From: Bilabrum cf. latius
Lineage: Eukaryota > Bigyra: Bicosoecida > Bigyra > Bicosoecida
NCBI GenBank assembly: GCA_965178125.1
Contig: OZ237740.1
Location: 434,001-498,000, forward strand
DNA length: 64,000 bases
Direction of reading: 5' to 3'
This document shows positions 35,758 through 46,717 of this stretch, piece by piece. Position numbers and translations under genes: made by a program. The notes beneath the pieces were generated by a model, which was not told where the DNA came from, made no database searches, and saw nothing but the letters and a program-made list of their open reading frames with translations. The stretch's first letter is position 1. Each line of letters starts with the position of its first letter.

Positions 35758-37413
35758 ATGACTAATAAAGGCAAGACATACACTAGAGGTAAAATATCTT
35801 ACACGTATGGTGATGAACCGACAAAAAATCAAAAAGATAGTGATAATTTAGAAGCCACTATTAAGGGACTACTTGATAAAGGGTTTAATGAGATACCAAC
35901 CACTAAAGAAAGTATTAAAAAGATTCCTTTATACTCTTACGTTTCGTACATCTCAAATATCAAAGGAAAGCCACTATTTAGAAGAGGTGGGGTAATTAAC
36001 TCAATATAGAAGGATGGAGACTATTTCACTTTATATAACTTAGTGAGTCGTGTTCATTTTAGCGTTCAATAGTCTAACCTAGTTCGTCTTTTTTATAAGA
36101 TGACTAAAGCTTAGACGAAAAAACTTAATAAACCAACCGGTAAATTAATTGAAGTAGAAGATGAGGACGACAAAGACAAATTTAATTATAAACCAATATT
36201 AAAGAAACTATATTATGAAGAAGGTAATGTAGTCAGTCGTGATGCGTTATATGACCTAGCTAGACAAAAAGATAAACGTATTAAAAGACGACAAGTAGAA
36301 AAGTGGTTAAATAACTAGATGCTCCACCAATTGACCAAAAAACGACCTAAACAGTCAGCAGTAAGTTCTTTTGTACCTACTAAGCCTTTCTCAATTTACG
36401 CATTGGACTTAATAGACATGCAAAAGTATTCAGACACTAATGACGGCTATAATTGGATATTAAATATAATGGATATATTCACAAAATACCTATGGAGTAT
36501 TTCATTAAAAGATAAGACATTAGTTAATATAATTCGTGAGATGAAGAAACTATTTAAGAAACCTAATTGGAGAAAACCGACTGTTATGTTAAGTGATAAT
36601 GAGTTTAATAAAGAGGCATATATTAAATTTATGAATGACAATGACATAAAACCACTATTCACCATCGCAGGAAATCCATAGTCTAATGGTGCAGTTGAAA
36701 GACTTAATAGGACTATAAAAGAATAGATTAGAAAAGACTTTGCTATTAAGAATGACAGTGATGGTGTTTGGCATACGTCATTATAGAGACTAGTAAGAGC
36801 ATATAATAAGAGAAAACACAACACTATAGGAATGTCTCCACTAGAAGCAATGAAACCCGAAAATTTAGAAGTAGTTAGATCTAGAATTGAAAATAAGAAA
36901 TTATCCAATAATTTCGACGGGAATGATAAAGATCTTAATGTAGGGGATAGAGTTAGAGTATTACTTGAGAAGAACAAGTTTAAAGGGAATTTATTCAATT
37001 GGTCTAGAGAAGTCTTCACTGTTAGATAGAAGACCAAACCAAGAAATCCCAAGTAGAGGATTAAATATAAAGTAATGGACAAAGAGGGAGAACCTCTTAC
37101 TGGATTCTTTAATGCTTCACAGTTATAGAAAATAGACAATGTAGAACACGAAGATAAGGTAAATGATGACATAGACAAGGAAAGTGAAGAGCCTGAAATT
37201 GATAATGTTGAAGGTTTAGAAGTAGAACCAGACACAATAGAGAAGTTTTTAGATAAAAGACAAAATAAAGATAGACTTATTGAATACTTAGTCAAATATA
37301 AGGGATATTCTAATAAGTTTAATGAATGGATTACCCGTAAGAAATTAGAATAGGATTATGGGAAAGACCAAATACGACCACTTGCGAAAGACTATTCTGA
37401 TAGATAGAGATAA
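35758..37413 (+). CDS. V4, retroviral-type DDE integrase with chromodomain
   Basis: 551 residues in one frame with 12 TAG codons, ending TAA. The rve catalytic core shows D217 (ALDLIDM), D280 (LSDNE) and E314 (GAVERLNRT). The TAG at 36679-36681 is residue 308, the Q of the canonical P-Q-S-N-G motif. A chromodomain lies at about residues 500-530 (YLVKYKGYSNKFNEWI), as in Polinton, mavirus and chromovirus integrases. It should join TG...CA ends to host DNA; the TCGGC duplication fits. The N-terminal 200 residues may bind DNA. Confidence 0.93.
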
Positions 37414-37448
37414 TTAATCTAGTAATATACTTTATGGCATAATACCAG

Positions 37449-37506
37449 CGCCCCAAATTGCGATAATATATTAGGATATTAAGATATATTTCCGCAATTC
37501 TGGGCG
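37449..37506. repeat. PR 7, between V4 and V5
   Basis: It begins 36 bp after the V4 stop; TAGGATATT centre. Confidence 0.95.
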
Positions 37507-37643
37507 CGTAGGTGTATTGATTTTTATAATTATGTCATTTTATGTTAGCCAGTGTATAGATACGACTTTTGAAATATTAAATTTTTCTAGTATTTACCAT
37601 ATTAATATAAAACAAAGTCAAAGAAATTATTTATAATAAGTAT

Positions 37644-38324
37644 ATGGAATTGTTAAATATAACAAGATACAAAAATAAAGACCTTCTAAAAAGAGTAGTC
37701 AAGTTAAGTGAAAAGTACAAGTGGTCTCGTGATGACTTAAAAATGTTATGGATTAACAAGCATTATTCAAGTTTATAGGGTGAAATAGATGATGAAGGGG
37801 ACGAGATAGCAACTATAAATTTAGTGAGACAACCGTCTAAAATAGAACCTATCTAGTTAAAACCTCCACAATTAGAACGACAATAGGCTATATTGGAAGA
37901 TGTTGAATTAGATAGCGAAGACATAGAGGATAATAAAGAGGAAGACTATTTGAATGATACATATAGTGATACAAGTAGTGAAGTAGTGAGTGAAGTCATT
38001 GAAGAGAAACCAATTAAAGAGAAACCAAAACCACAAAACAATATTAGTGATCTTACAGTGAGTGATAAACCTGAATATGTTTATTGTGTAGAGATTAATG
38101 ATACAAAGGTATATTTTAACAAAAAGAATACATAGACTTATCCTGATGCTTTAAGAAGAGGTAAATCACACGCTGATAAAATGAGAAAGCGAGTATTAGG
38201 ACATCTTCATTTTGATGAGACCGATATGTATGACAGCAACTTATGGTATGCTAAAGTGTGCTGGGGTGATAGTGATAAAATTCATGATAACTTTACAAAG
38301 TTTAAAAATATCTTATTAAAATGA
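37644..38324 (+). CDS. V5, acidic protein of unknown function
   Basis: 226 residues with four TAG codons and a TGA stop, which shows that TGA is a viral stop. It has an N-terminal Lys-rich helical segment, a strongly acidic middle (residues about 80-125) and a C-terminal domain with several Trp and Tyr. No family recognised. Confidence 0.7.
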
Positions 38325-38325
38325 C

Positions 38326-38343
38326 CACTATATATATAGGTAA
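38326..38343 (+). promoter_or_regulatory. TATA-like palindrome before V6
   Basis: CACTATATATATAGG directly before the ATG; no CGCCAAAA box is seen. Confidence 0.4.
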
Positions 38344-38850
38344 ATGAAAAACACAATTTGGAAGTTTTTAAATGAATACTTTGATGTCTTTAGTTTAATA
38401 CTTAAAATACGAGACGAAAACCCTAGTGATGTCATAAGTACTATAATAGCAATGTATGAAGAGAGCGAAATAGAAGACCCAAAAGAGATCCATAAACATA
38501 TGAGTGAAATACGTCATAACTTGGAACTTAGATTTAAAACAAAGTATGTTGAAGTATTAAGCACAGATCACGATGACAAAGCAGAAAGTTATCTCCATCT
38601 TAATAATATATTATGTAATATTGAAGGAGAGCAATATGTGGAGGATAGCAAAATCAAGATGTCCGAGAAAAAACAAGTATTTATAAAGACTTACGGTGAT
38701 GTGGATAAATTCAACGAGACTGTCCAAGAGATGGAACAAGAAGACGAAAAGACTAAAACAGGAGTAGAAAAAGAAATAGATCAAAAGTTAAGTCTATTAT
38801 GTAATACTTCTAAACAACCAGACAATATTTGTCTAGATTATAAATTGTAA
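38344..38850 (+). CDS. V6, unknown, helical
   Basis: 168 residues, TAA stop, no TAG. Rich in Glu and Lys with predicted coiled segments (about residues 95-150). Starts 19 bp after the V5 stop. No recognised domain. Confidence 0.7.
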   Translation: MKNTIWKFLNEYFDVFSLILKIRDENPSDVISTIIAMYEESEIEDPKEIHKHMSEIRHNLELRFKTKYVEVLSTDHDDKAESYLHLNNILCNIEGEQYVEDSKIKMSEKKQVFIKTYGDVDKFNETVQEMEQEDEKTKTGVEKEIDQKLSLLCNTSKQPDNICLDYKL

Positions 38851-38902
38851 TATCAGTATGTATTTTAATTATAAAAATACAAATTGACAGGTTAGATACG
38901 AC

Positions 38903-38960
38903 CGCCCCAAATTGCGGATATATTATAGCTATTCAAGATATATTTTCGCAATTCTGGGCG
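38903..38960. repeat. PR 8, between convergent V6 and V7
   Basis: Sits in the 112-bp gap between two convergent stops and ends 2 bp from the V7 stop, as expected of a two-way transcript end. Confidence 0.95.
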
Positions 38961-38962
38961 TC

Positions 38963-39277
38963 TCACCGTGTTGATTTTTCCACACGTTTTAACTCATTCA
39001 TAATTTCTAAATCAAGTAAGCCATTAATAATACGAAAATCTTTGTAATCTTGCGCCATCTAAAACATTCCTTCATATTTAGGCAACATAGCCATTTTAAG
39101 ACCTAGGATAGACTTAATATCTTCGTAGGTAATAATCTAGTCTTTTTCTACTTCTTTTAGCTCTTCAACTTCACAAATACGAAGGTCCTTTCCATCAAAA
39201 AATTGATCAAAAGCTGTCTTTACCTTTTTTAATATATTGTTCAAACTTTTTATGTTATAAATATTATTAAAGTTCAT
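38963..39277 (-). CDS. V7, unknown
   Basis: 104 residues, two TAG codons and a TGA stop that abuts PR 8. The start is set by a promoter module just upstream. Mostly helical and acidic, with no recognised family. Confidence 0.65.
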
Positions 39278-39310
39278 TTCTATATATATATAGTAAATAT
39301 TTTTTGGCGG
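39278..39310 (-). promoter_or_regulatory. Promoter module of V7
   Basis: On the minus strand: CCGCCAAAAAATATTT, then ACTATATATATATAG, then the ATG. The box-to-ATG distance is about 32 nt. Confidence 0.6.
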
Positions 39311-39333
39311 AATAATTAAACTTAGGATCTAAC

Positions 39334-39391
39334 CGCCCCAAATTGCGGAAATATTATAGCTATTCAAGATATATTTGTGCAATTCTGGGCG
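39334..39391. repeat. PR 9, between V7 and V8
   Basis: Right arm reads GTGCAATTCTGGGCG, one base off the usual. It lies downstream of the V8 stop. Confidence 0.95.
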
Positions 39392-39433
39392 CGTAGGCGT
39401 ATTGACTTTTGTATTATTTTGTATTTATTTGTA

Positions 39434-40072
39434 TTATATTTGGTACCCTAACTAGAGGCAATTCCTCAATTTATCGTGAAGCTATTCGTAAGTATTATAA
39501 ATGTAATAGCTAGAAGGGTTCAACTCTTTGATATAAGAGTTACGGTCTTCTAACATAGACTTCTATTTATCTACTTTCTAATTCTTTAAAGTCTTCTAGA
39601 ATAGTGAATTAGATGGAAGACATACAACTATACTTTCTTTTTTAAATAACTCATTAGCTAGACTTAACTCTTTAGTAAAGAATATTACTCTCTTCTCGCT
39701 ACCTTCATTCAACCAGTTATCTTTTACCCATTGAAGGGCTTCTTTACTGGCTTTTCTATTAAGTATATTATAATTACCCCAATCACTTTTTAACTTACAT
39801 TCGTCTAGTTTCATAAGTAATTCGGGCTCCTAGACATATACTCCTAGAGTACTATCTAAATCAACAAGTAAACAGTCTTTAGAACTAGACCGTAATATTT
39901 GACAAGCGGTAGACTTACCACTACCTTCAGGCACACAGATACATATTTTTTTACGTTTATGTAAAGGTTTATCCCATAACCACTACCAACAAGACATACC
40001 ACCAGAGTATGCTAGAGGTAGTAAGACACTTAAACCTCCTACAACGACACTGCTTGAACTGATTCCATCCAT
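39434..40072 (-). CDS. V8, P-loop NTPase-like protein with N-terminal membrane segment
   Basis: 212 residues with seven TAG codons, ending TAA. Residues about 7-25 are hydrophobic (VVVGGLSVLLPLAYSGG), then a basic stretch leads into a Walker A motif PEGSGKST near residue 50 and LLVDLDST as a possible Walker B. The size suits a kinase-like or small P-loop ATPase; the substrate is unknown. The alternative start is 4 bp downstream in another frame and unlikely. Confidence 0.7.
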
Positions 40073-40115
40073 TTTATTATATTAATAAAAAAGATATTTC
40101 TATAATTAAACTCAA

Positions 40116-40838
40116 TTATCCTGTTAAGAAAATACAAGGTACGACTTTATACTCTACTCCATTAGCATCAGTAGAAGTACCACTTGAAAAGTCTTCATCT
40201 ACTAGAGCTTTTGCTACAATAGTCTAATCAACAGAGACTGGTTGAGGATTAGGCGCATAGACATATCCACTATCAGAACTATTAATTAAGTAATCACCCG
40301 CACTTACATCTCCTCCATTTTTATTTACTTTCACAGCTCCATCACCTAAAGATGCCACAAGTACTTTACCATCATCATGGTGTTCTCCTACATATACTCC
40401 AAAAGGTGGTGAATGTTGAGATGCTTGACTTACGACATATTCATTAGTTGTGGGTCCTTTATTAACTACACTATCAAGAGTAACCACTGACCCAATACCA
40501 GCTGGTAAACTAGAAGCAACATCACTACAAGATGCTACATGTGTACCGGTAAATGATAAGAAGTTGGTTGCTGTCATAGTACTGGTTTGAGTGCCATCAC
40601 CTGCGACATTGATTGAGATAGATGCACCTGCTGATGCTGAGTTTTTACCTATTCTCCATGTGAAAGACTTAGCATCTTCATTAGTACCACTCATAATATA
40701 TGGTAGTGATTGACCATTGAAGTTAAGTCCAAAGTTAGCGGCTCCATCAAAGCCTTCTGCTTTAATTGATTCTACTTCAATAGACTTACTCTTTAATTCA
40801 TATTCATTTTTGTTTAAGAGATTGTATATTCCTGCCAT
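40116..40838 (-). CDS. V9, fibre- or spike-like virion protein
   Basis: 240 residues, one TAG (40227-40229), stop TAA. Gly/Ser/Thr/Asn-rich beta-strand character. The C-terminal half (GVYVGEHHDDGKVLV, then GDGAVKVNKNGGDVSAGDYL) resembles the self-folding end domains of tail and fibre proteins, with a buried GDYLI-type strand. It could be a host attachment protein or surface decoration. It is transcribed with V10-V11 in the minus cluster of virion-like genes. Confidence 0.6.
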
Positions 40839-40928
40839 TACTTATATTATATTAGCTAGACTAGATATTTTTTTTTTAAATTACGAGATTTTAAAAAGTT
40901 AGTAGTATAAGATATAGTATAATACTAG

Positions 40929-40986
40929 CGCCCCAAATTGCGATAATATATTAGGATATTAAGATATATTTCCGCAATTCTGGGCG
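40929..40986. repeat. PR 10, between V9 and V10
   Basis: TAGGATATT centre; lies 95 bp beyond the V10 stop. It and its surrounding sequence resemble PR 7. Confidence 0.95.
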
Positions 40987-41081
40987 CGTAGGCGTATTGA
41001 TTTTTATAATTTAGTCATTTTTAATATAGCCACCTCTTACAATGTAATATTTTTAAATTAAAATATTATAGTATATACCAT

Positions 41082-42524
41082 TTAAAGACTTCTTAATCTT
41101 GAATCTAACCAAGATATTAGAGTATCAAGTCTCTTATTAAGACCTGAACCTTCACCAGTCTTACTTTCACTTGCTCCACTAGATGATTGACCTTGTGCTT
41201 CTTGTTCTTGTTCTTCCCGTTCTTGTGCTGCTCGTGCTGCTCTTGTTCTTGCTTCTTGACCTTTACCAAGATCTTCACCTGCATCGCTTGCTACAAATTC
41301 TCCATCTGGTTGTCTTTCTAATAGTGTCCCTTCTGTCTCATCATCTAAAGGTTCATTACCTCTTGCTATCTATTCAGCAGCTTCATTCATTACATCACTT
41401 AATGCGGCTTCTCTTCGTAAGTCTGGATCTTTTTCCTTAGCTCGTCTAAGTCTTTCTTTAAGTGGAGTTCCTGACGGTTCTGCACGACTAAATGGGTTTG
41501 GTTGTCTTTTTCTAAGTGATAATTGTCTTTCAATATCTTTCTTTGCGTCATCAAACTTGATTCTATTTAAATTTACAAATCTAGTTTTACTGTCAAGTCC
41601 CGATTGTCTTCCAGTCTTAATATCTTGAAATAAGCTCTATAAATCATAATACTACATATCATCTATTGGCACACCATCATATTCATCACCTAATAGTGCT
41701 TTAAGTCTATCTTTTAGTACTGGTGCTTTAGATGTGGCTTTTGTTTTATAAATATCATTTATTGCTTCCATTCTTTTATTAAGTACATCTCTTTTTAGTT
41801 TAACTCGATCAGTTTGGCTTCGTAATCGTTCCAAAGCATAGCCTTTTGACTTTTTATCTCCTAATCTTTCTAATAGAGGTACTATTTGTGTTCCTTTTGC
41901 TCTTTGTCTAACTTTTACAAGTCTTGATGCCATTGAATTAAGTTGAGCCTTAGAGAGACCATTTAAAGTTGAATCACTTACACCTCTCTCTTTAAGAAAC
42001 TTCTTCAACTAGTCTACTGTTAAGTCATTCTCTAAGTCTTTGACATCTTTAGGTAAATTGTCTATCTCTTCTGCTTCAATAAATAAGTTATTTAATGCGT
42101 CGTTAAGTTTTGACTCAGCTTTACCTTTTTGAAATAGAGTATTAGATGAGTTCATATATGGAATATTCTATATCATCTTAGCAATAGCTTCAGCATCTTC
42201 ATCAAGTAGTTCATTATCTTTAGCTAGTCTTACAACTTGATCTATATCTGCTACTTTATACTTTTTACCTTTCTTACTGTTATCTTTAACTCTTTTTAAA
42301 GTCCTTTTCATAAGATTTGCTATTCTTTTTAATTTTCTCTTTTCTTCTAATGGCATAAAGTCCTCTTCTAATTGAATTTTTTGTTTTCGTTTAGCTTCTC
42401 CTATAGCTGCTCTTATGGCTCTCTCTTCGTTTCTTACCTTTCGTCTTGCTTGACTTGTAGGGGCTCTACTTTCCACAAGTCCATCGAGTAAGTCTTCCAA
42501 TACTGCTGTTCTTTTTTTAGACAT
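41082..42524 (-). CDS. V10, large basic coiled-coil protein, probable virion component
   Basis: 480 residues in one frame with five TAG codons, ending TAA. Rich in Lys, Arg, Glu and Gln with long predicted helices. The C-terminal 80 residues are Gln/Ala/Glu-rich. No family recognised. A structural role is inferred from its place beside V9 and V11 and its composition. Confidence 0.65.
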
Positions 42525-42563
42525 CGTATAATTATATTATGATAATAGATAATATTATTAAAT

Positions 42564-43007
42564 TTACATACCATTTTCTTTTAATATTTTACTTGCTTCT
42601 CCTAGACTTACGCCATACTTCTTCATTACCGCACTCACTAATTTACCTCTTGCTTTAGCTTTTGGATTAGGTTTCCTCTTACGCTTAGCCTTTCCAAGTC
42701 CTACAGTCTTAAGTGCAGCATCAAGAGGGACACCAACTTCAGGGGCTACAAACTTAAGACCTGTTCGTATTGCCTTTCCTACATTACTTTTAATACCTTT
42801 TTTAATTGTTCGCCCTACTTTCTTGAATTTACGACCTACTTTTTTAAAAAAGCGTCCAACTTTTGAACCACCTTGAACACCATTCATTTGATAGTCTTCA
42901 AATAATTCAAGTAGTTTTTGCTTAAATTCGTCTTTTAAATTGTTGACTTTGGCATTAGAGGGTGATTTACCTAGTTGCTATAGTCTTTGTCTTATGAAAT
43001 CGTCCAT
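42564..43007 (-). CDS. V11, small basic protein with GG processing-like site
   Basis: 147 residues from ATG at 43007, one TAG near the start, TAA stop. After 40 acidic-neutral residues comes NGVQGG followed by SKVGRFFKKVGRKFKK, then Lys/Arg-rich sequence. The pattern GG-basic-KV-x2-FFK also begins the C-terminal tail of the major capsid protein. This suggests a precursor cut by the viral protease to release a DNA-condensing or membrane-active peptide, like adenoviral core proteins; inference only. Confidence 0.65.
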
Positions 43008-43041
43008 TATAATAAAGAACTATAATATTTCTTATTAATAT

Positions 43042-43860
43042 ATGGTTAAATTAACAAAGTAGTAGCTAAAGTATTATTCACGATTTGATAATAAGATATT
43101 CAAGTCTTTTAAAATAAATAGAAGTGATATTTATTTAAATGGTTCATATTCATTTACTCATAATATGCTTTCACTTTGGGCTGGAGACATAGACCTATAC
43201 TCTCCCGTTAAATTGTCTGATGTCAATAGTGTTATAAATGAATTAAAGACCTTAAGAGGTAGTAGATTAATACATATTTATAACGTTGAATATGATGATA
43301 ATGGCGTCTCTTTAGATACATTTCTTGATACTAATAGACCTAAAATATTAAAATCTTTAAAATAGTAGAATAATCCTATGATATTCGTTGAAAGTTGGGT
43401 CTATACTGGATATATTGAAGAGGTTAGTATATTATATGATATTGGAGGTAAGATATTGAAAATGAAGCCTAAACAAGTAGCAGATAGGATGATAGATGAC
43501 ATAAAAGACTTACAAAAAGAACGAAAATATTTCAAGATATTAAAAAGACTAGATGTTATATATGACGAATTAGGGCAAAAGAAGAAACAGGAAGAGATTG
43601 AACAACTTATAAAGAATCCCGATGTAGGCTTTCTTTACTTGACTATTACAAGATTAAAAAGTTTATTACTTCCAACAGTTCCATTTAAATTAAAAAATAG
43701 AGTTATTGATAGACTTAAGAATGATGTACGTAAATTAGGACTTATTAAACCAGTATATCAATACTTTAATACGTTCAATAGTAAAGATGTAAGTATTATA
43801 ATTAAATATTTAGAAGACTAGCTCAATAAAAGGGTCGTTAAATTAGTTTCACATAATTGA
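43042..43860 (+). CDS. V12, nucleotidyltransferase-like protein
   Basis: 272 residues with five TAG codons (two as TAG-TAG pairs) and a TGA stop. Residues 34-51 read G34-S35, 13 residues, then D49-I50-D51-L, matching the Pol beta superfamily signature hG[GS]x9-13DhDh. The third carboxylate is probably further on and not assigned. It may be an RNA or nucleotide transferase. It diverges from V11, with 34 bp between the starts. Confidence 0.6.
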
Positions 43861-43871
43861 ATACACCTAAA

Positions 43872-43929
43872 CGCCCAGAATTGCAGACATAATTTTCTTG
43901 ATACTTATATATTTCCGCAATTTGGGGCG
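43872..43929. repeat. PR 11, between convergent V12 and V13
   Basis: It begins 12 bp after the V12 stop; AAGTATCAAG centre like PR 5 and PR 18, opposite orientation to the left-half copies. Confidence 0.95.
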
Positions 43930-43990
43930 CCCTATTTTGTGAGATTTTTATTAGATTGACCCGAAAATGTAAAACCTCTAACAGCCTACG

Positions 43991-44048
43991 CGCCCAGAAT
44001 TGCAGAAATATATCTTAAATAGCTATAATATTACCGCAATTTGGGGCG
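43991..44048. repeat. PR 12, between convergent V12 and V13
   Basis: It ends 7 bp from the V13 stop. One repeat for each of two convergent genes. Confidence 0.95.
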
Positions 44049-44054
44049 GTCGTC

Positions 44055-44576
44055 TCACCAGTCACTATAAAATAGCTCGTCAATGTCTTCTTCGTTAAGT
44101 TTATTAACTGTTTCTGTCGGATGGAGGGGATTATCTGGTCGTATGTCATGTAAATAGCACTTAAGTCTGAAAATTTTTAGATATTCATAAATTAACTACA
44201 TTTGAAAAAAGTCTTTTTTAAATAACCTTTCCCACTCAACGGATTGTTTAAATTGTTCTATACATTCATTTATTTTCATTGAATTAGCATAGTCAAAGTT
44301 AAGTGTTTTCAAGTGATCCAAAGAAGACGATACATATCCGTTATCATTTAACGTAAAGTTCATATCACAATAGTACTTTTTACTGCAATTGATAATACAT
44401 TCTCTATACTTACGAGCAATTAGCAGACAAGTCATATAATTAGTATAGCAATCTACTCTATCAGTTGTCATCATATTACGCTACTCTTCTGCTTTCTTAT
44501 AGTACTAATTAACTTTACATGAGTACTTATAAAATGATTTAATATATCTTTTTGAAATTAGAAGTTTGTGATCCAT
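44055..44576 (-). CDS. V13, unknown, Cys/Tyr-rich
   Basis: 173 residues, three TAG codons, TGA stop. Many Tyr and Cys in the first 90 residues without clear CxxC pairs, then helical. No family recognised. Confidence 0.65.
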
Positions 44577-44721
44577 AATTCTATATATTTATATGATATT
44601 TTAATCATATTCTTAAGACTGTGCACTCTAAAATGAATATTTGAAATGGCTACTTCTCACAATATACCTTTTAAACCCACTTATTATTAGAAAAATAATA
44701 AATATTAACATATAGTATATA

Positions 44722-45789
44722 ATGTCATTATCATACGATGAAATACCAAATAGTCATTTAGTTGCTTTAAGAGAATACAAGCACAAGAAGAGGAACAAAA
44801 GCGTCTTTTTTAGTGAAGATGTAGGGGAAAAAGTCATAACTCCAGAAGATATAAGTGATGATTTACTTGAAGAGTATTATGGAAAGAGAGCAATTAAATA
44901 TGAGAAGAATAAAAAAGCATTACGTGAAGAGATGTGTAAGTTAGTGAATGGAAATAAAAAACTAGTTAGAAAGACTAACGAGTTAAGAATAGATGATAAG
45001 AGTTAGTTTGAAATAGTCCCATTCTTTGATGATGAGACCAAAAGACAAATACACTATTTAAGTGGTTAGGCTGGTGCTGGTAAGTCTTATATTGCTAAGT
45101 CTTTACTCAAGTATTATCATATGTTCATTCCAAAGAAGAGGGTTTTAGTCATTACACCAGTACAGGAAACAAATCCAACTTATTTAAAATATGGTAATTT
45201 TATTGATATTGATAAATTAGTAGCAGTAGATAGAAACGATAGTTATGATGACTTAATGAGGAAATATAAAGAAGAAAAGATATTCTTTAGGTAGGAAAAG
45301 AAGTCATTAGAACCTCATGAATTAATTAAAAGAGAGATAGAGATAGAAAGAATGAAACCAACAAGTAAAGACAAGACTAAGGCATCATTTACCACTACTC
45401 CATTGTATGAAGAATGGGCAAAATAGGGTCCTTCTGTGGTGGTATTTGATGATTATGAAGCCTTAAACGGGGATAAAAAGTAGAGGGCGTTATTCTTAAT
45501 TAAGCGTATAGGTGAAGTTGGAAGACATAGCTCAACAAATATGATAGTTATAAGTCATTTAACGAATGATTATGCGAATACTAGGTCAATAGTCATGGAA
45601 AGTCATAATATTATTTTATTTAAGAGAAATCTATGGAAATTTAGCAAATATTTAATGAAAGCATATTTAGGATTTGATGCAAGTCTTATAAATCGTGTTT
45701 ATAAATTGTTTGGAGAAGGTAATAGATGGCTATGTATTAATAAGACGTATAATTTTATCACTTGTCCTAAATAGATGTTCGTATATTAA
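44722..45789 (+). CDS. V14, FtsK/HerA-type genome-packaging ATPase
   Basis: 355 residues, six TAG codons, TAA stop. The Walker A is G115-Q-A-G-A-G-K-S122 and its Gln is a TAG codon (45067-45069). Walker B is VVVFDDYE with D243-D244. A following GR-x-SSTN-x-IVISHL segment fits the Arg-finger and sensor region of A32-like ATPases. It should pump viral DNA into capsids. First gene of the four-gene morphogenesis module and closely spaced to the protease. Confidence 0.9.
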
Positions 45790-45808
45790 TTTTCTTAGTA
45801 TTAAGTAT

Positions 45809-46357
45809 ATGGATATAACCACTGCATTAAGTCCTGAAGAGGTACAAAGACTATACTTTACATTTACAAAGTAGCATATACCAGTTATAATGTATGAAGA
45901 AATAAGTGATACTAATAACATCAGACAATTTCTAGATGAAAATCCTTTATTTGTCCTTTATTATCCTAACTTAGTAGAAGGAGCAACAATGAGCGGTCAT
46001 TATACTGCGGTCATATTTAATAAATCAAAGAATACTCTTTATTTTTGGGATAGTTATGGTCAATTACCTGATACTCATATTCCAGTTGTAGGTGGAGTCA
46101 TAGACCCATAGAAGCTATATGATAGAAGTAGTCTTCTAATAGATCACGTATTAGATGCTGGTATTAATGTTGACTATTCAAATCAAAAGAATCAATTAAT
46201 ATCAAATAACTCTGCCACATGCGGGAGGTGGTGTGTGCTCAGGATATTATTCCATCACTTGACTAATGATTAGTTTAATAGTCAATTAAAGAAGGCTTTT
46301 AAAAAGTATGGAGGAGGACTAGATAATGATGAACTTATTACTTTGATAATTAGTTAA
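45809..46357 (+). CDS. V15, adenovirus/Ulp1-type cysteine maturation protease
   Basis: 182 residues, three TAG codons, TAA stop. The catalytic set in family order is H64 (SGHYTAV), D81 (FWDSYG) and C138 (ATCGRWC); Q129 is a candidate oxyanion residue. Length matches virophage proteases. Likely substrates are the GG sites in V17 and V11. Starts 20 bp after the ATPase gene. Confidence 0.88.
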
Positions 46358-46452
46358 TATGACATATACCATAAATTTTTAGATATTGAAAATTGATATC
46401 TATAAGGTGGCCATATTAAAAAGACTAAAATATAAAAATGAATACGGGTACG

Positions 46453-46510
46453 CGCCCAGAATTGCGGAAATATATCTTAATATCCTAATATATTATCGCA
46501 ATTTGGGGCG
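46453..46510. repeat. PR 13, between V15 and V16
   Basis: TAATATCCTAATATA centre; about 95 bp after the protease stop. Confidence 0.95.
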
Positions 46511-46623
46511 CTGGTATTATACTATATCTTAAGATACTAAATTTTTAAAATTTCGGAATATTGGATTTTTTCAATGAGTCAAATAATTAATAAAAACTTT
46601 TTTAAAAAGTCAATACGGGTACG

Positions 46624-46680
46624 CGCCCAGAATTGCGGAAATATATCTTAAATAGCTATAATATTACCGCAATTTGGGGC
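46624..46680. repeat. PR 14, between V15 and V16
   Basis: The right arm ends GGGGCA instead of GGGGCG. PR 13 and PR 14 are consecutive copies in one gene gap. Confidence 0.9.
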
Positions 46681-46717
46681 ATTAGACAAGACTTATTTTC
46701 TTGATAAATGTTATAGA

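Noticed and set aside
35758-37413. Integrase and other viral genes as fragmented pseudogenes with many stops
   Set aside because: Every interruption is TAG, never TAA or TGA, and the conserved motif at residue 308 requires Gln there; the frames are single genes in an altered code.
41183-41440. Leu/Val-rich plus-strand frame suggesting a membrane protein
   Set aside because: It is the antisense of the Gln/Ala/Glu-rich C-terminus of V10.
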